From a virus: a stretch of 64,000 nt of DNA. Position numbers and translations under genes: made by a program. Under the pieces are notes generated by a model. It had not been told where the DNA came from. It saw only the letters and a list, made by a program, of their open reading frames with translations, and made no database searches. Where the stretch lies: IMG/VR virus record IMGVR_UViG_3300050128_000053, positions 1-64,000 of that record; one strand, given 5' to 3'. Positions 53,395 to 60,441 of the stretch are shown piece after piece (position 1 is the stretch's first letter; each line of letters opens with the position of its first letter).

Positions 53395-53451
53395 TTTGGC
53401 GGCTGGTACGCTGCAGCCATTAGAGTGGCGGCTCACAAAGGAAGAGATCGA

Positions 53452-53718
53452 ATGGCGATTAACATCAACACGGCATTACGTGACTTGCCAAAGGGAGATC
53501 TGAAGCTGCTGGTCTCGCCGGCCATTTTTAGGTTACGTCGTGACTTCGGTCAAAAGCCCACCGTCATTCATTTGTGGCACAACGCACACCCTGATTACTG
53601 GATTGGCTGCGGCAACGTGATGGACGATTACATTGAGGTGCACCCGAGTTGGTTCTTAGAGCCGGTGTGCTGTCGTAACTGCCTCAAGGGCGTCACCACG
53701 AGAAGGATTAAGCAATGA
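53452..53718 (+). CDS. Small hypothetical protein
   Basis: 88 aa from the chosen ATG (MAININTALRDLPKGDLKLL), preceded by GGAAGAGATCGA. WHNAHPDYWIGCGNVMDDYI and EPVCCRNCLKGVTTR (CCRNC) may bind zinc. Overlaps the next gene by 4 bases. Confidence 0.65.
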   Translation: MAININTALRDLPKGDLKLLVSPAIFRLRRDFGQKPTVIHLWHNAHPDYWIGCGNVMDDYIEVHPSWFLEPVCCRNCLKGVTTRRIKQ

Positions 53719-53954
53719 CACTCAACGAGACGCTTAAGGCGTGTAAGGCATTGCTCGAGGTCTCACCTGAGGCTGGTGATTTGCCGGTCACGATTATGTT
53801 CCGCGATGACATTGTCGATGGCGGCGGTAATCGATGGGCCGAACTCACCGATGTACTTGCGCCACCCGTTGTGCTCGAGCAGGGGACCTTGACCACTGTG
53901 CTCTTTGGTGCGTCGAGCCCAGTGATTTGCCGGTCAATACGAATCGAGGAATGA
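53715..53954 (+). CDS. Small hypothetical protein
   Basis: 79 aa, MTLNETLKACKALLEVSPEA with beta-rich body ending SPVICRSIRIEE. ATGA overlaps on both sides show coupling. No family recognised. Confidence 0.65.
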   Translation: MTLNETLKACKALLEVSPEAGDLPVTIMFRDDIVDGGGNRWAELTDVLAPPVVLEQGTLTTVLFGASSPVICRSIRIEE

Positions 53955-54340
53955 TTATGACGAACTACGCCGATTACTCCATTGTCAATCGCGAGACGAT
54001 GGCATGGCGATGCGATCGTTGTGGTGAAGTCGTCCCATCGCCAGTCGAACACGACGTGGTGTGTGGCAAAAAGCTTGACACGGGTCACATTTACGGCACG
54101 CTTCTGCTTGGTAATGGGGAAATCACCAACAGCGTTCAAGAGGTGCCGCCATTACCGATACTATTGCCTCCACTCAACTTCGATAACTTTGTAGCTATGG
54201 GGTGGGATTGGAATGGCATCTTCAGATTCTTTCGGGATTACGAGCCGGCTGAGGGCTACCACATTGTGACCGCCGCAGACGGTAATCAATGGATCGAGAA
54301 AGACGTCAACACAGTCGACGAGCAGGTCGATGCATCGTGA
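53951..54340 (+). CDS. Small hypothetical protein with a Cys pair
   Basis: 129 aa from ATG at 53951 (MIMTNYADYSIVNRETMAWR). WRCDRCGEVVPSPVEHDVVC is a rubredoxin-like Cys arrangement; the C-terminus is acidic (NQWIEKDVNTVDEQVDAS). Overlaps both neighbours. Function unknown. Confidence 0.65.
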   Translation: MIMTNYADYSIVNRETMAWRCDRCGEVVPSPVEHDVVCGKKLDTGHIYGTLLLGNGEITNSVQEVPPLPILLPPLNFDNFVAMGWDWNGIFRFFRDYEPAEGYHIVTAADGNQWIEKDVNTVDEQVDAS

Positions 54341-54729
54341 GGCGACCGCCTGGGCATGCCTCAAACTGTTTTTGTGAACATTGCATGGCGCTGTGTAGAG
54401 CTGATCGTTTGTCGAGAGAAGATTTGCGGGCGGCGGCGGCGGCGGCGGCGGATTCTCCCCCTCGGTATTTGAGCCGGCCCTTTGCGCAGCGTCAGCCCAG
54501 CCCTCGTCGGGAGTGTTCGGTGTGCCACCGGTTGATCTCTGAGGACCCCAGCGGGAGGCTGCGCTCCCATGGGGCCAACCTGGCTTGCCCGGGGCGTTCT
54601 GAAGCCGCTGAAGAGGTCATGGAGGGCATTGGTGAGAGCGTTGGACCACTTGGCGAAGACTTCGTGCTCTCTGAGAATGCCCAGCGCTTCAGGGAATGGC
54701 TGAGGTCCATGAGAGAGTCACAACGGTGA
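54337..54729 (+). CDS. Small zinc-knuckle protein, GTG start
   Basis: 130 aa from GTG inside GTGA. NCFCEHC near the start, an Ala run encoded by GCG repeats (AAAAAAA), and CSVCHRLISEDPSGRLRSHG then ACPG give two metal-binding-like clusters. A helical end (ENAQRFREWLRSMRESQR) follows. Small nucleic-acid-binding role is possible. Confidence 0.6.
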   Translation: MRRPPGHASNCFCEHCMALCRADRLSREDLRAAAAAAADSPPRYLSRPFAQRQPSPRRECSVCHRLISEDPSGRLRSHGANLACPGRSEAAEEVMEGIGESVGPLGEDFVLSENAQRFREWLRSMRESQR

Positions 54730-54801
54730 ACCTCAACAGGCGCAGTGGCTGCACTGCTGAAGAACTTCAATAAAATCCATAAAGCAAGGGAAGGGGCAAT
54801 A

Positions 54802-54972
54802 ATGGAGATAATCGTTAGACCTCGAGTAAGCGGGAAATCGCAGGTCATTGCTGAAGCTCTCGCTCGAGATCCTGAAGCCGTTTGTGTCGTACCGTTTGCG
54901 ATAATGCGCAGCTCCCTCGTCGAGGGTCGGGTACTTCGAGAAACCCGATTCGCCGTGTCTGCGAGGTCGTGA
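54802..54972 (+). CDS. Truncated P-loop protein at the edge of the inserted methylase
   Basis: 56 aa starting MEIIVRPRVSGKSQVIAEAL. The P-loop-like RVSGKS (GKS) and EAVCVVPFAIMRSSLVEG look like the start of a phage nucleotide-binding protein normally above 120 aa. It ends abruptly at the methylase start (TGATG). The C-terminal 15 residues are unlike the rest, so insertion truncated it. Confidence 0.55.
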   Translation: MEIIVRPRVSGKSQVIAEALARDPEAVCVVPFAIMRSSLVEGRVLRETRFAVSARS

Positions 54973-56597
54973 TGACTCGGAGAGCAGAGAGGCGAGGCGC
55001 CCCTGACGCTCTCGACTCCCTCGGTGCGGTCATCAGCGCTGCCATTCAACTCGGCGCTGAATCTGTCGATGGCTGGTCGAAGGAAGAGCGGGCACTCGTG
55101 CGAACACTTCTCAGACGAACTGATCCCGTCAAGGTTCCCGTGACGGAGCTGCGGGAGCAGATTGCAAGCGGAGCTGACCCGCTGGGGGATGCGTACTGCC
55201 GCATCCGAAACAGTGAGGCACGCCGTGATCTTGGTCAGACGTATACGCCGTCCACCATCATCTCCTCGATGCTGGAGTGGTCAGCAAACGAGGTTGCACC
55301 GTCACGAGTGGTCGATCCCGGTTCAGGATCGGGACGATTCACGGTCGCTGCCGGGCGAAAGTTTCCCAAGGCGCAATTGCTCGCATCAGACGTTGACCCC
55401 ATCGCAACGCTCATGACCCGTGGGAGCATCGCTGCGGCTGGCTTTGCCAAACGATCCACGGTCGTGCTTCGTGACTACCGAGGGATGGACCACGGCCCTG
55501 CAGATGGCCCAACGCTCTTTATTGGCAACCCGCCATACGTTCGGCACCACCAGATCGACCAAGAGTGGAAACGCTGGTTACTGCAAACGGCAGCAAGGCG
55601 TGGACATGTAGCAAGCGGCCTTGCCGGTTTGCATGTCCATTTCTTCCTCGCAACGGTCGAACACGGTACGCCTGGAGATGTTGGAACGTTCATCACGTCT
55701 GCCGAATGGCTTGACGTGAACTACGGAAGCCTCGTGCGACAGTTGCTGCTTGATGGGCTTGGTGGGCTTGGCGTTCACGTTCTCGATCCCGATGCTGCGC
55801 CGTTTACCGATGTGGCAACGACTGGCGTTATCACGACGTTCCGACTCGGGAGCCACCCCAAGTCCATCAAACTCCGGCGTGTCAAAACCGTAAGCGCTCT
55901 TGGAGCATTAGAGGGTGGGCGTCCCGTTTCTCGTGAGCAACTTGCAGAAGCGAAACGGTGGACGCCGCTTATTCGTGTTACTCCCAAGTTGCCTGAGGGA
56001 TGGATCGAACTTGGAGAGCTGTGCAGAGTGCACCGAGGGGCAGTCACCGGAGCCAACTACATGTGGGTGACCAAAGCAGATGAAACCGACCTCCCACCAG
56101 AAGTGTTGTTCCCGTCAGTCACTCGTGCCCGTGAGCTTTTTGCAGCGGGCGCTTCGTTGGGGGATGCGGACCACTTGCGTCGTGTCATTGATCTTCCGGC
56201 AGACCTTGATATGTTCGACGCTGGGACACGCAAGACAGTGGACAAGTTCCTGCGACGTGCCAAGAAGGAGGGCGTTGCAGATGGCTATATCGCTCGCTCT
56301 CGGCGTGCATGGTGGAAGGTAGGACTGCGACAACCTGCGCCCATCTTGGCGACGTACATGGCACGACGACCACCCGCATTTGTGCGCAACCTGGCAGACG
56401 CTCGTCACATCAACATTGCCCACGGTCTCTACCCCCGGCAACCCCTCAGTGACGAAGTGCTCGACAAGCTGGCCCTAGCGCTAAGGTCATCCGTCGTTGT
56501 CGGCCAGGGACGAACGTACGCTGGTGGCTTGACCAAGTTCGAGCCAAAGGAAATGGAGCGAGTGCCAGTCCCCAGCCTGGAATTGCTGGGTGCATGA
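54972..56597 (+). CDS. Type II adenine-N6 DNA methyltransferase, SalI/XamI-like
   Basis: 541 aa from the chosen ATG (MTRRAERRGAPDALD). SAM motif I VVDPGSGSGRFTVAA (about 118-132), catalytic motif IV TLFIGNPPYVRHHQ (NPPY), and a target-recognition C-terminus with WIELGELCRVHRGAVTGANY. The length and motif order fit M.SalI/M.XamI-type enzymes (site GTCGAC), recognised from the family, not proven. Its neighbour is a truncated XamI-type endonuclease start. GTCGAC sites occur in this phage (for example 8518-8523). Confidence 0.85.
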   Translation: MTRRAERRGAPDALDSLGAVISAAIQLGAESVDGWSKEERALVRTLLRRTDPVKVPVTELREQIASGADPLGDAYCRIRNSEARRDLGQTYTPSTIISSMLEWSANEVAPSRVVDPGSGSGRFTVAAGRKFPKAQLLASDVDPIATLMTRGSIAAAGFAKRSTVVLRDYRGMDHGPADGPTLFIGNPPYVRHHQIDQEWKRWLLQTAARRGHVASGLAGLHVHFFLATVEHGTPGDVGTFITSAEWLDVNYGSLVRQLLLDGLGGLGVHVLDPDAAPFTDVATTGVITTFRLGSHPKSIKLRRVKTVSALGALEGGRPVSREQLAEAKRWTPLIRVTPKLPEGWIELGELCRVHRGAVTGANYMWVTKADETDLPPEVLFPSVTRARELFAAGASLGDADHLRRVIDLPADLDMFDAGTRKTVDKFLRRAKKEGVADGYIARSRRAWWKVGLRQPAPILATYMARRPPAFVRNLADARHINIAHGLYPRQPLSDEVLDKLALALRSSVVVGQGRTYAGGLTKFEPKEMERVPVPSLELLGA

Positions 56598-56860
56598 CAC
56601 CTGTTCCGCCCCCACAGTGGACGGATGAGGAATTCGAGAACGATCGTCGACAGTCAATTCACATTTTCCGTGAACGGCGCATGCAGGAACCGTTGGAGCA
56701 ATACCTCGAAGCATTCGAGGTTAGCCGGGATGCAATCGACACGCTTCTTGAAAGCAGTCGATTACGCAACATTTACCGGGCACAAGGTATCGAAGACCTC
56801 AAAAAAGCGGCGTGGTACGTCAACCGAGAGATTGAGCGCCAGGAGAAAGACCACTCATGA
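56594..56860 (+). CDS. Chimeric remnant: XamI-type endonuclease start joined to a DUF3310-like end
   Basis: 88 aa. The first half (PPQWTDEEFENDRRQSIHIF, then RERRMQEPLEQYLEAFE) resembles the start of XamI-type restriction endonucleases, normally about 250-300 aa. The last part (IEDLKKAAWYVNREIERQEK) resembles the end of DUF3310 proteins, with LRNIYRAQ before it matching the ...KYLWRAG segment. It overlaps the methylase by 4 bases. The likely origin is a deletion that fused a truncated endonuclease with a phage gene interrupted by insertion. Confidence 0.6.
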   Translation: MTPVPPPQWTDEEFENDRRQSIHIFRERRMQEPLEQYLEAFEVSRDAIDTLLESSRLRNIYRAQGIEDLKKAAWYVNREIERQEKDHS

Positions 56861-57462
56861 TTGGCCCAACGGCTTCAGAAGTCGTCTGGTTAAAAACCAG
56901 CTGGTCTCGTACTGCTCACAGATTAAACGACCGCACCAACTTTGGTAAAGCCCCGTGCGGGTTGCTGATTTACACCATGGGTTTGGGTCCTATAGGAGGG
57001 GAGAGAATCCGCTGGGACAGTCTTGATCAACAACGAGTTGAGCTATGCAAGATTTGTTGGAAGGGCTATACACCTGTTGACTCTCGCACCATCAATGAGT
57101 TGAAATGGTGGGCTGCTCAACACGAGCGAATCTCTCAGATCTTTGCTGAGGCGTGGACAGTGATCTCTGTACCCACGCACTTAGAAGAGTTCATCGTTGA
57201 AGGTCCAGGCGGCAACGTGGTGCACAGCAGGACCCTGCTCAACTACCAGACCCTCAAGGCCATGCTCAAGATCATGCTCGAAGAGGAGACGTATCGAAAG
57301 GTGTCTCGGGAACGCATGGGCCGTCTCATGGGCGCATTACGCACATGGGAATCGGCACACCCTTACGGTGAGCCGCTGATTGACGATCCCGAGATTGTTG
57401 AAGAGGGCGAGATCGTTGACGAACTGGTGCCCGAAAAGAAAGAGCTACTCTCAGGCTACTAG
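56857..57462 (+). CDS. Hypothetical phage protein
   Basis: 201 aa, starting MIGPTASEVVWLKTSWSRTA with 4-base overlap upstream. Contains ELCKICWKGY and helical middle (LLNYQTLKAMLKIMLEEETY). Acidic C-terminus. Its 3' end overlaps the convergent minus-strand gene by 12 bases. Confidence 0.7.
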   Translation: MIGPTASEVVWLKTSWSRTAHRLNDRTNFGKAPCGLLIYTMGLGPIGGERIRWDSLDQQRVELCKICWKGYTPVDSRTINELKWWAAQHERISQIFAEAWTVISVPTHLEEFIVEGPGGNVVHSRTLLNYQTLKAMLKIMLEEETYRKVSRERMGRLMGALRTWESAHPYGEPLIDDPEIVEEGEIVDELVPEKKELLSGY

Positions 57463-57666
57463 CCGAGCGTAATACGGGTCGACCGAGCGCAGGATCTCGT
57501 CGAGGTCGTCGCCCGTGATGCCGGCGCAGTGCTCACGCAGCCGCATCTCGTAGAGACGAGGATCGTACACCCAGCCGCACCCGGTACAGAGCCCTGAGTC
57601 CTGTCCCTTCACCATCCGTGGAGAAGGGATGTCGCACGAGCATTTGTATGAGGTGTGAAGTGCCAT
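57451..57666 (-). CDS. Small zinc-like protein, paralogue of the 59402 gene
   Basis: 71 aa from MALHTSYKCSCDIPSPRMVK. CSC and CTGCGWVYDPRLYEMRLREH, then DDLDEILRSVDPYYARLVA. It aligns end to end with the 59402-59617 protein (same 71-aa length). Convergent 12-base overlap with the plus-strand gene before it. Confidence 0.75.
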   Translation of the reverse strand: MALHTSYKCSCDIPSPRMVKGQDSGLCTGCGWVYDPRLYEMRLREHCAGITGDDLDEILRSVDPYYARLVA

Positions 57667-57717
57667 GGGAGCAAGCCTACTCGCCCTACGGAACTCGGGC
57701 GCCCTCAAGAGGAGATC

Positions 57718-58002
57718 CTACTTCTGATTCGGCTCTGCGCATGGCCGACGTGCCCTCAGCGAGAAGGTTGAAGACGCCAGGCTCGGCATTTCCAAAGGCC
57801 CCTTTATTGAGCCGGCGGTGGCGGCTCGCTGGACTCGAGAGACGTGTTGAAGACGAATGGATCTACGAGTCTCCTCAACCTCGAGCCACCGACGACCCGG
57901 TACCCACAGAGACCGGTTCGATGGGCACAAGTGCCCTTCCACCCGCCCAAGACACGTCACCTTGATCAGGCATTTGGGGCACTCGTACGTCTTCAAACCC
58001 AT
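57718..58002 (-). CDS. Small zinc-finger-like protein
   Basis: 94 aa starting MGLKTYECPKCLIKVTCLGR then VEGHLCPS: CxxC plus HxC. The first third is convincing; the Arg/Ser-rich remainder is less certain. Start is 5 bases from a run of other frames without a clear ribosome site. Confidence 0.5.
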   Translation of the reverse strand: MGLKTYECPKCLIKVTCLGRVEGHLCPSNRSLWVPGRRWLEVEETRRSIRLQHVSRVQRAATAGSIKGPLEMPSLASSTFSLRARRPCAEPNQK

Positions 58003-58226
58003 TCAAGTAGCTTGACACGATTTGGGCCGGAATGAGAAACTCATCACCGGACGAAAGAGTTGCAGAAGACTCCACCTCGGTGCGGATTCCGCCCCTCCCG
58101 AGGATTGTGAGACCCCCACTGCTCTCTTTCGTCCGCTATTCTCTTTTGAAGGGGGCCGCTTGCTCGTAAGGTCAGTCGCCCCCTCATTACTCTTCAACTC
58201 ACACACCACACAGGAGGAAAACGAAA
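58003..58226. promoter_or_regulatory. Intergenic region before the coiled-coil gene
   Basis: No gene. It must hold the promoter of the plus-strand unit and of the divergent zinc-finger gene. A strong ribosome site (CACAGGAGGAAAACGAAA) ends it. I see no clear -10/-35 pair. Confidence 0.4.
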
Positions 58227-58730
58227 ATGGCCACTCCAGTCCGTAAAAAAGTGACCCTCAAGGCTCCCACGCGGTTCAAGACTCCAGCGCAGTTGATGGA
58301 TGAACTGACATCGATTCAGAACGCTTGTGACGAACTCGAACACATCAACAGCGAGCTGCGCAAGCAAATCGACGATCGTAATGCTCTAGTCGATACACAA
58401 AGGACCGAACTCCAGATGTATCTGAGTCGGGTCAACACTTTCAACGAGATCTTGCGCAAGGTCGAACGGGCGGCTAATGGGGCAGCAATAATCACTCTCC
58501 CCGTCAACCCAACAAGCGGCAGTTGGGTCACCAACTTAACAAGCGCTACCGCGTACGCCGGATTAGCTTCACCGCCCCAATCTCGTTCTGAGCGCCAGGA
58601 GAACGAGATCCGCCGTCTTCACGAGTTCAACACTCAACTTGAACGTCAATTGGAGGCGGTTCGTGTTGTTGCGCAAATGGCCCAAGAGCACAAAGCATCA
58701 TGCCTGACGAGAAAGAACTGGACGGAGTAG
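58227..58730 (+). CDS. Coiled-coil hypothetical protein
   Basis: 167 aa starting MATPVRKKVTLKAPTRFKTP. Two helical blocks with heptad-like repeats (ELTSIQNACDELEHINSELR; ENEIRRLHEFNTQLERQLEA) around a Thr/Ser middle. Ribosome site is excellent. The last few residues overlap a 37-bp copied sequence, so its natural end may have been replaced. Confidence 0.7.
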   Translation: MATPVRKKVTLKAPTRFKTPAQLMDELTSIQNACDELEHINSELRKQIDDRNALVDTQRTELQMYLSRVNTFNEILRKVERAANGAAIITLPVNPTSGSWVTNLTSATAYAGLASPPQSRSERQENEIRRLHEFNTQLERQLEAVRVVAQMAQEHKASCLTRKNWTE

Positions 58731-58736
58731 GAGTGG
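58700..58736. repeat. 37-bp copy of the 49186 gene start
   Basis: Exactly matches 49150-49186 in reverse orientation. Here it opens an 18-codon frame (MPDEKELDGVGVEVTNAG) within the end of the coiled-coil gene. It probably arose by illegitimate recombination. Confidence 0.95.
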
Positions 58737-58771
58737 AGGTCACAAATGCCGGATGATTTGGACGGTTTGCG

Positions 58772-58918
58772 ATGAGTTGGGACGCCGCGCTGTACGACGA
58801 CCGAGGCCACGTCGAGGGTGCCTGGAACTACACCCACAACACAAGCTGCATGTTCTACGACGTGCTCAACGTGGATTTCGTCTTGAAAGGAAGTGTGCGA
58901 GTAAATGGGTCCAAGTAA
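58772..58918 (+). CDS. Small phage protein, likely truncated
   Basis: 48 aa: MSWDAALYDDRGHVEGAWNY then THNTSCMFYDVLN. The start belongs to a phage family (SWDAxLxDDxGH...WNYTHN) that is usually longer, so this copy probably lost its end (VDFVLKGSVRVNGSK). Confidence 0.55.
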   Translation: MSWDAALYDDRGHVEGAWNYTHNTSCMFYDVLNVDFVLKGSVRVNGSK

Positions 58919-58931
58919 GAGCGAACTGTAA

Positions 58932-59180
58932 ATGGATCCAAATACCCACACCCACACCCGAGAGGGCGAGCCGGATTACACCCACGATCACGCTGACCCT
59001 GGCTGCACGCACACCTGGAAAACGTGCCCGGTCCATGGCAAGCTCGATGGGGAGATGCCGAAGTTCCGTGTCGCCATGACGTGCATCTACGGCGGGGCTG
59101 AGTTGAAGGGTGGTGGCACCTGGGACCAGGACACGTCCAACGAGGTTGTCGAGAAGATCACCACAAGTTGGGGTAGGTAA
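58932..59180 (+). CDS. His/Cys-rich small protein
   Basis: 82 aa starting MDPNTHTHTREGEPDYTHDH. A His-rich start and CTHTWKTCPVHGK could bind metal. Beta-rich end. Stops just before the next ATG. Confidence 0.6.
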   Translation: MDPNTHTHTREGEPDYTHDHADPGCTHTWKTCPVHGKLDGEMPKFRVAMTCIYGGAELKGGGTWDQDTSNEVVEKITTSWGR

Positions 59181-59417
59181 ATGTCCACATGGAGTGCCCA
59201 CATGGAGTGCCCGTTCCGTCCCGAGTGCGACTGGGGCAGCGTGTCTTGGACCGACAATGCGGGCCGGGAGTTGGCAGCAGAGCAATGGCGTGTTCACAAG
59301 GCCATGCACACACGGTTCGGTCCCGTGTTCGTGAGGGAGCGGTGCGTAGTTGGAGCCCTTCAGGGCTACAGCGTACACGCCGGATTAGCTGAGGTACCGC
59401 ATCAAGCAACGAGCTGA
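59181..59417 (+). CDS. Small zinc-finger-like protein
   Basis: 78 aa, MSTWSAHMECPFRPECDWGS then EQWRVHKAMH: Cys-His spacing of a zinc finger. Directly follows the stop of the upstream gene (TAAATG). Convergent 16-base overlap with the minus-strand gene after it. Confidence 0.55.
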   Translation: MSTWSAHMECPFRPECDWGSVSWTDNAGRELAAEQWRVHKAMHTRFGPVFVRERCVVGALQGYSVHAGLAEVPHQATS

Positions 59418-59617
59418 GCGTAGTTCGGATCAACTGCTCGCAAGATCTCGTCGAGGTCATCACCCACGATCCCATCGCAGTGCTGACGCAGCCGCCGCTC
59501 GTAAAGACTGGCGTCATAGACCCCGTTACAACCGTGACAAAGTCCGGTGTCCTCTCCCAAGTGCATCAAAGGAGTGGGGATAGAGCACCTGCATTCGTAG
59601 CTGGGGTGAAGTTTCAT
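59402..59617 (-). CDS. Small zinc-like protein, paralogue of the 57451 gene
   Basis: 71 aa starting MKLHPSYECRCSIPTPLMHL; LCHGCNGVYDASLYERRLRQ and DDLDEILRAVDPNYAQLVA align with the 57451 gene over the full length. Both copies are minus-strand and lie convergently against a plus-strand gene end. Confidence 0.75.
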   Translation of the reverse strand: MKLHPSYECRCSIPTPLMHLGEDTGLCHGCNGVYDASLYERRLRQHCDGIVGDDLDEILRAVDPNYAQLVA

Positions 59618-59658
59618 GAAGAGGGACTATAGCTGCTGCTCACCCTCTTCTCGATTCA

Positions 59659-59871
59659 TTACGAAACAGGATTGCCGGCGGCGTCACGGCCCCACGCACC
59701 ATTGGCGTAACCCCAACCACCGAAGATCATGTCGGCGAGGAAAGCCAAGAACGCTGCGGAAATCCACAAGTTCCACGGCGAGCCCAGGCACAGAGCATTG
59801 TCGGCGGCACTGGCGATGACGGCAAATACGGTCAGAACAACCGCTGCCACGAGAAAGATGCGCAATCTCAT
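59659..59871 (-). CDS. Small membrane protein
   Basis: 70 aa with a signal-like hydrophobic start (MRLRIFLVAAVVLTVFAVIA) and a second hydrophobic segment (LWISAAFLAFLADMIFGGWG). Probable two-helix membrane protein. AAAGGAGCTTCAA upstream is a good ribosome site. Confidence 0.65.
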   Translation of the reverse strand: MRLRIFLVAAVVLTVFAVIASAADNALCLGSPWNLWISAAFLAFLADMIFGGWGYANGAWGRDAAGNPVS

Positions 59872-59897
59872 TTGAAGCTCCTTTGTCTCAAGAGCCT

Positions 59898-60053
59898 TTA
59901 CCCTACTTCAAAGGTGCGCTTGATTTGGGGTGAGCGGCCAGTGCGCTGAACGGGCTTGCGCTCGACCACCTTTTCAGGTGCTTTCTTCTTGGTCGGAAAG
60001 CCCATTGTCAGAGTTTCCTTGCGGGGAGCCTTCTTTGGTTTCTTTGCAGCCAC
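59898..60053 (-). CDS. Short Lys-rich basic protein, GTG start
   Basis: 51 aa: VAAKKPKKAPRKETLTMGFP then TKKKAPEKVVERKPVQRTGR. Basic, likely disordered, could bind nucleic acid. Just after the MT-A70 fragment. Confidence 0.55.
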   Translation of the reverse strand: MAAKKPKKAPRKETLTMGFPTKKKAPEKVVERKPVQRTGRSPQIKRTFEVG

Positions 60054-60055
60054 CC

Positions 60056-60352
60056 TCAACTCCTCACGTATTCGCCAAGATGGATCATCTCAGCAAGGAA
60101 AATGCCTTCAATCTCGTTTCCCCACGCATCCCATCCGTCACGCTTGCGCCTTGCGAACATCTCCAACCTGTGCGCGTCAGGATACATGGAGTCTATGCGA
60201 TCTTGAACCTCGTCGGGCTTGCGACTGTGGTCCTGTTTCGGAGCGTAGACTTCTTCACCAATCACGTCTTCACCCACAAACACCGTTTGACGGATTGACT
60301 CGTCAGCCAGTGGCAACGGACGCCCGGTTTCTTCCGTGGACCCCACCAGCAC
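60056..60352 (-). pseudogene. MT-A70-type adenine methyltransferase C-terminal fragment
   Basis: The frame reads FVLVGSTEETGRPLPLADES, then HSRKPDEVQDRIDSMYPDAH and RRKRDGWDAWGNEIE. This is the end of MT-A70-like DNA N6-adenine methyltransferases. The N-terminal domain with the DPPW motif is absent: only about 90 bp lie between here and the next gene, and an in-frame TGA sits just upstream (GCATGACGAACC). So the gene is truncated and the given start (GTG) is nominal. Confidence 0.7.
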
Positions 60353-60441
60353 GAATTCGGTTCGTCATGCGCCGTTCCGGGCCAAGAGCAGCGCATGGGC
60401 AGCATAAACCGGGAAAAGTATGGCCGATTGCAGGGATATTT

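Noticed and set aside
54428-54450. GGC/GCG triplet run
   Set aside because: Encodes a short Ala run in the 54337 protein; not a significant repeat element.
60353-60441. Possible N-terminal part of the MT-A70 gene
   Set aside because: Only about 90 bp with mixed frames and a stop; too short to hold the catalytic domain.
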